Shown here: positions 5,346 through 10,877 of the stretch, piece by piece
Numbering within the stretch: the first letter of the stretch is position 1
Layout of the letters: each line of letters begins with the position of its first letter
Assembly (NCBI GenBank): GCA_020634815.1
Contig: JACKBA010000061.1
Span: 1 to 11,643, forward strand
Direction of reading: 5' to 3'
DNA: 11,643 bases
From: Caldilineaceae bacterium
GTDB lineage: Bacteria > Chloroflexota > Anaerolineae > Caldilineales > Caldilineaceae
Notes under the pieces: generated by a model
What the model was told of the DNA's origin: nothing
The model's input: the letters and a program-made list of their open reading frames with translations, nothing else
The model's database searches: none
Program-made: the position numbers and the translations under genes

Positions 5346-6122
5346 CTAGGATTCGCTGTCGATGAGCGCCGCAATGGCCGCGGCCTGTGTCACGAACTCG
5401 GGCAGCGCGTCGTAGACGGGTACGCCGTCACGGTCGGCGGCGCTGACGCGGTCGTCGTGCGGGAAGTAGCCGGCCAGCGGGATGCCGCCGCCATGCTGCG
5501 CGATGAAGGCCAGGTCGGCGTCGTCGCGTATCTTGTTGCCGACGAGGTAGTAGCGCGGCACGCCGATGTCGGTGGCCAGTTTGTGAATGCGCATCGCCGT
5601 ATCCAGGCTGCGGCGCACGGGCTCGACGACGATGAGGAAGGCGTCGACCGCCCCCGCGGTGCCGCGCCCCAGGTGTTCGATACCCGCTTCCATGTCGAGG
5701 ATGACCACTTCGTTGCGCGCCACCAGCAGGTGGGTGACCAGGTTGCGCAGCAGCGCGCTCTCCGGGCAGATGCAGCCGCTGCCGCCCATCTTGATCGTGC
5801 CCAGTTGCAGCAGCTTGACGCCGCGGTACTCGGCGCTCAACTCGTCGGGGATGTCATCGACCTTGGGGTTGAGACGGAAATAGCCGCCGACGGTGCCGGG
5901 CTTGGCGCCGGTGCGCTCGAAGATCAGATCCTCCATCTCGGCGATGGGCGTGATCTGATCGGCCAGGGCGCGCGGGAAGCCCAATGCATAGGCAAGGCTG
6001 GCCGCGGGGTCGGCGTCGATGGCCAGCACGGTGCGTCCCTCGGCGGCGTAGATGTGGGCGAGCAGGGCGGCGAGGGTCGTCTTGCCGACGCCGCCCTTGC
6101 CGGTGATAGCAATCTTGGGCAT
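5346..6122 (-). CDS. cooC: CooC-type ATPase for carbon monoxide dehydrogenase maturation (second copy)
   Basis: Protein of 258 residues of the SIMIBI/MinD class. It shows the deviant Walker A with signature lysine (ITGKGGVGKTT, K9 and K14), the following AIDADP (residues 34-39), and the C117-x-C119 motif (GSGCICPE) that binds Ni or Zn at the dimer interface in CooC. A switch II/Walker B strand, VVILDMEAGIEHLGRGT, follows. CooC dimers hydrolyse ATP to load nickel into the C-cluster of CO dehydrogenase. The ATG at 6122 has GAGGA shortly upstream. It lies 7 bases after the XRE regulator, so both are on one transcript. It differs clearly from the CooC/AcsF at 9412-10200, with CICPE instead of CYCAV, so the two probably serve different client enzymes. 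Its client is not in the window. Confidence 0.88.
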   Translation of the reverse strand: MPKIAITGKGGVGKTTLAALLAHIYAAEGRTVLAIDADPAASLAYALGFPRALADQITPIAEMEDLIFERTGAKPGTVGGYFRLNPKVDDIPDELSAEYRGVKLLQLGTIKMGGSGCICPESALLRNLVTHLLVARNEVVILDMEAGIEHLGRGTAGAVDAFLIVVEPVRRSLDTAMRIHKLATDIGVPRYYLVGNKIRDDADLAFIAQHGGGIPLAGYFPHDDRVSAADRDGVPVYDALPEFVTQAAAIAALIDSES

Positions 6123-6129
6123 AAGTTCC

Positions 6130-6429
6130 TCAGCGAACGATATCGTCGATTGTCAGGTTCAGTGTTTCGGCCAGGCGCGCCAGCACGTCGGTCGTTCCCG
6201 TGCGCTTGCCTGCTTCCAACTGCGACAGGTACGGCTTGCTGATGCCGGCGCGGTCGGCAAGTTCCTGCTGGGTCAGGTGGCGGTGTTCGCGCCAGACCCG
6301 CAGCGGGTTCTCGCCGTCGAGGATCGCGTAAACCACTTGGCTGGGAACAACCTCTTCCCCAGCCGCAAGCCGCTGCCTGGCGTCATCGTAGTCGCGGATA
6401 TCCTCAAGCATTTCCGGCTCAGCCACCAC
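6130..6429 (-). CDS. XRE-family HTH regulator (HigA-like antitoxin type)
   Basis: Protein of 99 residues. Residues 43-98 (VWREHRHLTQQELADRAGIS, then KPYLSQLEAGKR and DVLARLAETLNLTIDDIV) are a full XRE/Cro helix-turn-helix. The N-terminal 42 residues (EDIRDYDDARQRLAAGEEVV, then PSQVVYAILDGENPLRV) are the lead usually found on antitoxins that partner RelE-like toxins. No toxin gene adjoins it. Upstream lies a palindromic repeat element, downstream (7 bases) a cooC gene. I prefer the GTG at 6429 because GGAG at 6442-6439 is 9 bases upstream; an ATG at 6411 is the alternative. It may be an orphaned antitoxin, or a repressor of the XRE-cooC transcript. The fold is secure; the role is inference. 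Confidence 0.8.
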   Translation of the reverse strand: MVAEPEMLEDIRDYDDARQRLAAGEEVVPSQVVYAILDGENPLRVWREHRHLTQQELADRAGISKPYLSQLEAGKRTGTTDVLARLAETLNLTIDDIVR

Positions 6430-6461
6430 GTTGCGTCGCTCCTCGCTGCGTGTCAGGCAAA

Positions 6462-6568
6462 TTCAGTAGTTCACGATTTTGCCTCACAAAAAGGCACAAA
6501 GTCACGAAGTCGGAGATGTCGCTCTTTGTGTTCTTGGCGGCTTTGTGTGAGTCTCGTGAACTACTGAA
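6462..6568. repeat. MITE-like palindromic element with 15-base terminal inverted repeats
   Basis: TTCAGTAGTTCACGA at 6462-6476 is a perfect inverted match to 6554-6568. Inside, GCCTCACAAA (6481-6490) and TTTGTGTGAG (6542-6551) are nearly complementary. The core has the AAAGGCACAAAGTCACGAAG and CTCTTTGTG arms shared with other repeats in the window. Its right end overlaps the last codons and stop of metVF (6561-6569). No flanking target-site duplication is obvious and there is no coding capacity. Confidence 0.8.
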
Positions 6569-8024
6569 CTTCGAGTTCAGAAACGGGGCGCGGCAGGCTC
6601 GCCTCTTCCATGAGCCGCGGCACGATCTCCTCCCAGTGTACCGCCATGATGTGCATGCCGGCAATGCCGGGCGTGGCGCGTAGCTTCTCGATGATCTCCA
6701 GGGCGATGGCGACGCCCACCTCCTGCTGCGCCTCTTTGTCGTCGCCGGCGGCATCCATGCGGTCGAGCACGCTCTGCGGCACGACCACGCCCGGCACGTC
6801 GTCGGCCATGAAGTGGGCGGCGTTGGCGCTCTTGAGCGGAATGAGCCCGGGCAGAATGTAGACCTTATCGAGCAGGTTGCGTTTGTCCAGCGCCTCCAGC
6901 CACACGGTGAAGCGCTCGTAGTCGAAGATGGGCTGCGTCTGGATGAACTGCGCGCCGGCGTTGACCTTCTTCTCGGCGCGGATGGCCTCGTACTTGGGCG
7001 GCGCGCCAAAGGGCGAGGCGGCCGCGCCGAGGAACCACTCGGGGCGCTGCTTGATGGCGCGGCCGTCGAGGTAGACGCCCTCGTCGCGCATGCGGCGCAA
7101 CATCCACAGCACCTGCACCGCGTCCATGTCCGATTGGTCGGGCTTGCACATGGGCGACGGGCCAAAGCAGGCGTGGTCGCCGCTCAGGCAGAGGATGTTG
7201 CGGATGCCCAGCCCCGACGCACCCATGGCGTCCGACTCCAGCGCAACGCGGCTGCGGTCGCGCGCCTGCAACTGCATGACCGGCTCCAGCCCCAGGTCCA
7301 GGCAGAGCTTGGAGGAGGCGATGCTGCTCATGCGCGCCGAGGCCGACGCGTTGTCGGTGAAGTTGGCCGCGGTCACCACGCCCTTGAGCAGGCCGACCTT
7401 CTTTTCCAGCAGTTTGGTCGATGCGGTGAGGGGCGGCGCGATCTCCGCCGTCACGGTAAATGCGCCGCTCTTCAACGATGCCTCCAGGGCGGAGGCCGGC
7501 TCCGTGTAGGCGGGCGCGTGATAGGCGTCGTCGCCGGCCCACCAGTCGGGCTGGCGCAGGTCGCGGAAGAAGCTGTCCCAGTCGTCAGAGAACTTCTCGC
7601 GGTCGGTGATGAACTCGATGGGATGCGGTCCCTTGTCGCGCTCGCGCCACAGGCGCACGGCGTCGAGCCACGTTTCGTGGCCGACCTTCTTGCCGTCGAG
7701 CGGCGCGTTGATCTCCAGCAGGCGGTCGAGGCGACCCAGCCGTTCGGCGCGCGCGTAGATCTTGTACCACGTGCAGGGCCGCGTCGGGTCGACGGCGCAG
7801 TGCTCGGGCGAGGCGCCGCCGCACAGGCCGTTGCGCAGCCCCATAGGACAGGTCATGGGGCAGACAAAGGCGGTCTCCTGCAAGATGCAGTTGCCGCACA
7901 TGCGACAGCCAAAGAGCACGCCCTTGACCGTGCGCTCGAAGGCAGTGAAGGCGCGTACCGCCGGTTTGTCACGCCGCAGCGGCAGATAGGGCTGTTGGTA
8001 GCGGCGGGGAGAAAAGAGTGGCAT
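6561..8024 (-). CDS. Fused MetV-MetF methylenetetrahydrofolate reductase
   Basis: Protein of 487 residues. It reduces 5,10-methylene-THF to 5-methyl-THF, the last step of the methyl branch of the Wood-Ljungdahl pathway. The N-terminal part (about residues 30-110) is the cysteine-rich MetV-type domain (MTHFR_C/DUF5981), with Cys at 40, 43, 46, 55, 59, 68, 76 and 84 (GCRMCGNC, CPMTCPMG, LCGG). The MetF TIM barrel follows from about residue 185. There E194 in TAEIAPP, D283 in LSGDH and the Q362-T-Q364 motif of FIQTQPIFD match the catalytic and FAD-site positions of MetF. In acetogens MetV and MetF are separate subunits; here they are one chain with MetV first. GGAGG precedes the ATG at 8024. The gene follows acsE but is split from it by 373 bases of repeats. 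Its stop codon falls within a repeat element. The electron donor cannot be seen. Confidence 0.9.
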   Translation of the reverse strand: MPLFSPRRYQQPYLPLRRDKPAVRAFTAFERTVKGVLFGCRMCGNCILQETAFVCPMTCPMGLRNGLCGGASPEHCAVDPTRPCTWYKIYARAERLGRLDRLLEINAPLDGKKVGHETWLDAVRLWRERDKGPHPIEFITDREKFSDDWDSFFRDLRQPDWWAGDDAYHAPAYTEPASALEASLKSGAFTVTAEIAPPLTASTKLLEKKVGLLKGVVTAANFTDNASASARMSSIASSKLCLDLGLEPVMQLQARDRSRVALESDAMGASGLGIRNILCLSGDHACFGPSPMCKPDQSDMDAVQVLWMLRRMRDEGVYLDGRAIKQRPEWFLGAAASPFGAPPKYEAIRAEKKVNAGAQFIQTQPIFDYERFTVWLEALDKRNLLDKVYILPGLIPLKSANAAHFMADDVPGVVVPQSVLDRMDAAGDDKEAQQEVGVAIALEIIEKLRATPGIAGMHIMAVHWEEIVPRLMEEASLPRPVSELEVQ

Positions 8025-8058
8025 AGGCTACCCTCCAATCTGAAAGAAATGGAAGAGA

Positions 8059-8217
8059 GAAGAGAGCCGCAAAGACGCTAAGGCGCTAAGGTTCACGAAG
8101 GAAGAATAGAAGGGTTTGGTTTCCATCTTCCCGGAAGCTTCGGAGCTTCCGGGAAGATTACCCCCTGAGCTCTTCTTTGCGCCCCCTTTGAGTCTTCGCG
8201 TCTTTGTGGCTCCTCTT
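8059..8217. repeat. Quasi-palindromic repeat, unit 1
   Basis: Outer arms (8061-8079 against 8198-8216) are near-complementary and carry GCCGCAAAGACGC. A perfect 15-base-pair hairpin sits at the centre: 8125-8139 pairs with 8144-8158 around TCGG. Unit 2 is a tandem copy 175 bases on. It lies between acsE and metVF. No T-tract follows the central stem on either strand, so it is not a standard terminator. Confidence 0.85.
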
Positions 8218-8233
8218 TCGAACTTGCGATGGA

Positions 8234-8392
8234 GAAGAGAGCCGCAAAGACGCAAAGGCGCGAAGGTTCACGAAGGAAGAATAGAAGGGTTTGGTTTCCA
8301 TCTTCCCGGAAGCTCCAAAGCTTCCGGGAAGATTACTCCTTGCATTCTTCTTTGTGCCCCCTTTGCGTCTTCGCGTCTTTGTGGCTCTCTTC
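8234..8392. repeat. Quasi-palindromic repeat, unit 2
   Basis: Tandem copy of 8059-8217. Outer arms 8234-8253 and 8373-8392 are complementary at 19 of 20 positions. The central stem 8300-8314/8319-8333 is identical to that of unit 1, while the loop differs (CCAA instead of TCGG). It ends 5 bases before the acsE stop codon. Confidence 0.85.
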
Positions 8393-8397
8393 TTTCT

Positions 8398-9324
8398 TCA
8401 TAACCGAAGATACGAATCGGTGTAGATTACTTTGTTCAACAGGACCTGGACGGTCTTGAAGATCTCCGCCTGCTCGGGGTCGCGCATGTCGACGTCGGCG
8501 GCCTCGAGTTCGCCCATCTCCGCGGTGCGGTCGTAGAGCGTCAGGTAGAGCTTGCCTACCGGCGTCGAGGCGTCGCGCTCCTCCACGATGCGGATGGCTT
8601 CCTTCAAATCCTCGTCAAAGGGGTCGGCGATGACCATGTCCACGCCGGCCGCCATGAGCATGACCATGTAGACGCGGTTGAGCAGTGGGCGCATCTCGCG
8701 CGGCACGGCGTTGGAGACATTCGACAGCCCCACGCTCACGGTGGGCGCCGGGTCCCAGGCAAACTTGAGCGTGCGTACGGCCTCTATGCACTCCGGGCAG
8801 TACTCCTGGCAGCCGGAGACGGTCAGCACCAGCGGGTCGATGATGAGATCCTCGACGGGCATGCCCACTTCCAGCGCGCGCGGGATGAGCTTTTCCAGCG
8901 CGATCTCGACGCGCTCGTCGGCCTTGACCGGGATCATGCCGCTGCCCATGGTGAGGGCCACAAGCTTGGCGCCATACTGGGCAGCGACCAGCGGCACCTT
9001 CTCCAGCCGCTCGGGTTCGGCCGAGGTGGAGTTGATGATGGCGCGGCCGCGTTCCAGCTTCTTCAGCCCGGCCTCGATCGCGGCCAGGTTGGTCGTGTCG
9101 AGTGAGAAGGCGGCGCCGTCCGCACCGGGGCAGACGCAGTCGAGCAGCCACTCCATGACCTCGGGGCCGTCCTTCTTGCGCGGGCCGATGTTCAGGTCGA
9201 GCGCCTGCGCGCCGGCCGCCACCTGGCGCCGCGCCAGGTCGGTGAAGAAGGCGCCGTCCCGCTCGGCCAGGGCTTCCTTGACGCGTGGCGAAATGATGTG
9301 AATGTTCTCGCCGATAATGTACAT
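8398..9324 (-). CDS. acsE: Methyltetrahydrofolate:corrinoid iron-sulfur protein methyltransferase
   Basis: Protein of 308 residues with the pterin-binding TIM barrel of the DHPS/MeTr family. It moves the methyl group of 5-methyl-THF to cob(I)amide of the corrinoid iron-sulfur protein, joining the methyl and carbonyl branches of the Wood-Ljungdahl pathway. Characteristic pieces are the start YIIGENIH, ALDLNIGP (41-48), SLDTTN (D76), INSTSAEPE (N98), DPLVLTVSGCQEY and SVGLSNVSNA. D76 and N98 correspond to the pterin-contacting Asp and Asn of the Moorella enzyme. It is some 40-45 residues longer than that roughly 262-residue protein, with the extra part at the C-terminus (after IRIVEERD). GGAGG lies 7 bases before the ATG at 9324. 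It follows cooC after 87 bases holding a perfect hairpin, and precedes metVF. Confidence 0.93.
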   Translation of the reverse strand: MYIIGENIHIISPRVKEALAERDGAFFTDLARRQVAAGAQALDLNIGPRKKDGPEVMEWLLDCVCPGADGAAFSLDTTNLAAIEAGLKKLERGRAIINSTSAEPERLEKVPLVAAQYGAKLVALTMGSGMIPVKADERVEIALEKLIPRALEVGMPVEDLIIDPLVLTVSGCQEYCPECIEAVRTLKFAWDPAPTVSVGLSNVSNAVPREMRPLLNRVYMVMLMAAGVDMVIADPFDEDLKEAIRIVEERDASTPVGKLYLTLYDRTAEMGELEAADVDMRDPEQAEIFKTVQVLLNKVIYTDSYLRL

Positions 9325-9367
9325 TCATCAACCTCCTTTGGTTTCTGAATTGACTCCATCGCAACCC

Positions 9368-9400
9368 AGAAACCGAGTTTCTCCAAGAAACTCGGTTTCT
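9368..9400. repeat. Perfect 15-base-pair hairpin repeat between cooC and acsE
   Basis: AGAAACCGAGTTTCT at 9368-9382 and its exact inverse at 9386-9400 flank a 3-base loop (CCA). On the minus-strand transcript it lies 11 bases after the upstream cooC stop and about 43 bases before the acsE start. It could stabilise the upstream mRNA end or attenuate transcription. AAACCGAGTTTCT-type palindromes are, from memory, a dispersed family in some Chloroflexota and cyanobacteria. Confidence 0.9.
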
Positions 9401-9411
9401 TAGGATACACG

Positions 9412-10200
9412 CTACCCGGGCTGCCTGGCCGGCACTGTCTGTTGCACGATCGACTCGATGGCCTGCACGATGACGGAATCGGGCGGCAGATTGACCAGCG
9501 CCTGTCCGTTGGCGTCCATGCTCGTCACCTGCGGGTCGGCCGGGATGATGCCGCCCAGCGGGATGCCCACCTGGTCGACCGCTTCTTGCAGCGCCGGCGT
9601 CAGTTCACCGGCCACCCGGTTGACAATCAGGTAGGCGTTCTTGATGTTGATGTCCATCTCGTCGCGCATGCCGGCGATGCGATTGGCCGCCACCACGCCG
9701 CGCACGGTCGGGTCCGTCACCACGTAGAGCACGTCGACGTCGCGCGTGGTGCGGCGGCTGAGGTGCTCCATGCCCGCCTCGTTGTCGATGATCACGTAGT
9801 CGTACGAGCGCCCCAGCCGGTCGATGATGTCGCGCAGGATGTGGTTGACCGCGCAGTAGCAACCTGGGCCTTCGGGGCGTCCCATGGCCAGCAGGTCGAC
9901 GTGGTCGCCCTCCACCAGCGCATACTCGATCTCGTAATCCAGGTAGTCGAACTTGTTCATGCCGGGCCGGCCGTTGAGGTTGCCGTTCATGGGGTTGACC
10001 TGATCCAGCATATCCTCGCGGATGTCGCCGATGGTCTGCTCCAGCGGCAGGCCAAGCGCCAGATTGAGGTTGGCGCTCGGGTCGGCGTCGATGGCCAGGA
10101 TGTTATCCGCCCCCTGCGCGATCAGCGTCTTGATGACCAGCGAGGCGACGGTGGTCTTGCCCGTGCCTCCCTTGCCCGCCAGTGCAATCGTCGTCGTCAC
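9412..10200 (-). CDS. CooC/AcsF-family nickel-insertion ATPase of the CODH/ACS cluster
   Basis: Protein of 262 residues. It shows the deviant Walker A LAGKGGTGKTT (K10, K15), ILAIDADPSAN (34-44), the metal-binding pair C114-x-C116 (GPGCYCAVNH), and switch II VIIDNEAGMEHLSRRTTRDVD. These are the marks of CooC and its relative AcsF, ATPases that insert nickel into CO dehydrogenase (C-cluster) or acetyl-CoA synthase (A-cluster). Between an ASKHA/DUF3786 pair and acsE, it most likely serves the acetyl-CoA synthase/CODH complex, so AcsF is a fair guess. The GTG start at 10200 overlaps the DUF3786 stop (GTGA), with GGGAG upstream, implying coupled translation. All key residues are present. Confidence 0.9.
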   Translation of the reverse strand: MTTTIALAGKGGTGKTTVASLVIKTLIAQGADNILAIDADPSANLNLALGLPLEQTIGDIREDMLDQVNPMNGNLNGRPGMNKFDYLDYEIEYALVEGDHVDLLAMGRPEGPGCYCAVNHILRDIIDRLGRSYDYVIIDNEAGMEHLSRRTTRDVDVLYVVTDPTVRGVVAANRIAGMRDEMDINIKNAYLIVNRVAGELTPALQEAVDQVGIPLGGIIPADPQVTSMDANGQALVNLPPDSVIVQAIESIVQQTVPARQPG

Positions 10201-10877
10201 AGACTTTCTCCCTTTCTTGCTTCGGCCAACAGGCGTGAAATGAGCCGGCGCCCGAGCGCCGCGCAGCCGTCGATGGGCAGATAGTGGCAGGCCGTCTCGT
10301 CGAAGAGCACGAAGGCGCGCGGCGGGAACTCGTCGTCGCCCTGCCAGTAGATGAGGGCCAGCGGCACGCGCGGCAGCCCGCGGAAGGCGAAGCCGGCATC
10401 GCCAACACCAATCGGCTCGCCGCCACAGGCCAGGGCCAGCCTGCGTAGCGTCTCCAGATCATTGCCGACGGCCTGCACCAGCACATCGCCCGTGTAGCTC
10501 TGGAAGGCCTGGTGATAGAGCCAGCCCTGCGGCAGCTCGCGGAAATTGAGCCAGCGACGGGTGGGCGGCGCGCCGTCGGCCAGCACCATGCAGTAGAGAA
10601 AAACGCCCTGCAACTCCACATCGCACGGCACGTCGCTGCCCCAGGGGAAGGCAACCAGTTCCGGCCACGTGATCTGGTAGGGGCGGTCCAGGTGGCAGGC
10701 GTCGAGCTGCTTTTCCGCCGGCTTCCAGGTAAAGCCCGCCTGGTGGGCGATCTCCTGCGGCGGGCGCTGGCGCAGCCGGGCGCGGATCTCCTCCAGGGTC
10801 GACTCCAGCGACTCGGCCCAGGCAGCGCGGCCGCCCGGCTTCTGCAATTGCGGGTTGCGATCGAAGATGGTGGTCAT
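10197..10877 (-). CDS. DUF3786 protein linked to corrinoid/acetyl-CoA synthase maturation
   Basis: Protein of 226 residues that matches my memory of DUF3786. It has a central block LYCMVLADGAPPTRRWLNFR, then ELPQGWLYHQAFQSYTGD, a block GDAGFAFRGLPRVPLALIYW and EFPPRAFVLFDETACHYLP, and a final helix ALGRRLISRLL. No signal peptide, membrane segment or known catalytic motif is visible; the cysteines (61, 85, 96, 151, 197 approximately) are scattered. Its function is not established. The gene overlaps its neighbours by four bases on both sides (ATGA with the ASKHA gene, GTGA with cooC). The three products are thus made from one message in fixed ratio, which argues for a role in activating or assembling the corrinoid or Ni proteins. 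GGGAGGAG precedes the ATG at 10877. Confidence 0.8.
   Translation of the reverse strand: MTTIFDRNPQLQKPGGRAAWAESLESTLEEIRARLRQRPPQEIAHQAGFTWKPAEKQLDACHLDRPYQITWPELVAFPWGSDVPCDVELQGVFLYCMVLADGAPPTRRWLNFRELPQGWLYHQAFQSYTGDVLVQAVGNDLETLRRLALACGGEPIGVGDAGFAFRGLPRVPLALIYWQGDDEFPPRAFVLFDETACHYLPIDGCAALGRRLISRLLAEARKGESL

Noticed and set aside
6462..6568. Possible insertion sequence
   Set aside because: Only 107 bases with no transposase frame, so at most a non-autonomous MITE-like element.
6813..8081. A 422-codon open frame on the + strand opposite metVF
   Set aside because: It mirrors the codon pattern of the true gene on the other strand and has no recognisable motif or ribosome site.
8125..8158. 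Central hairpin considered as an intrinsic terminator
   Set aside because: No T-run follows the stem on either strand; the downstream bases are purine-rich or mixed.
9442..10284. A 280-codon + strand frame opposite cooC
   Set aside because: His/Val/Asp-rich antisense reading of a well-supported CooC/AcsF gene.
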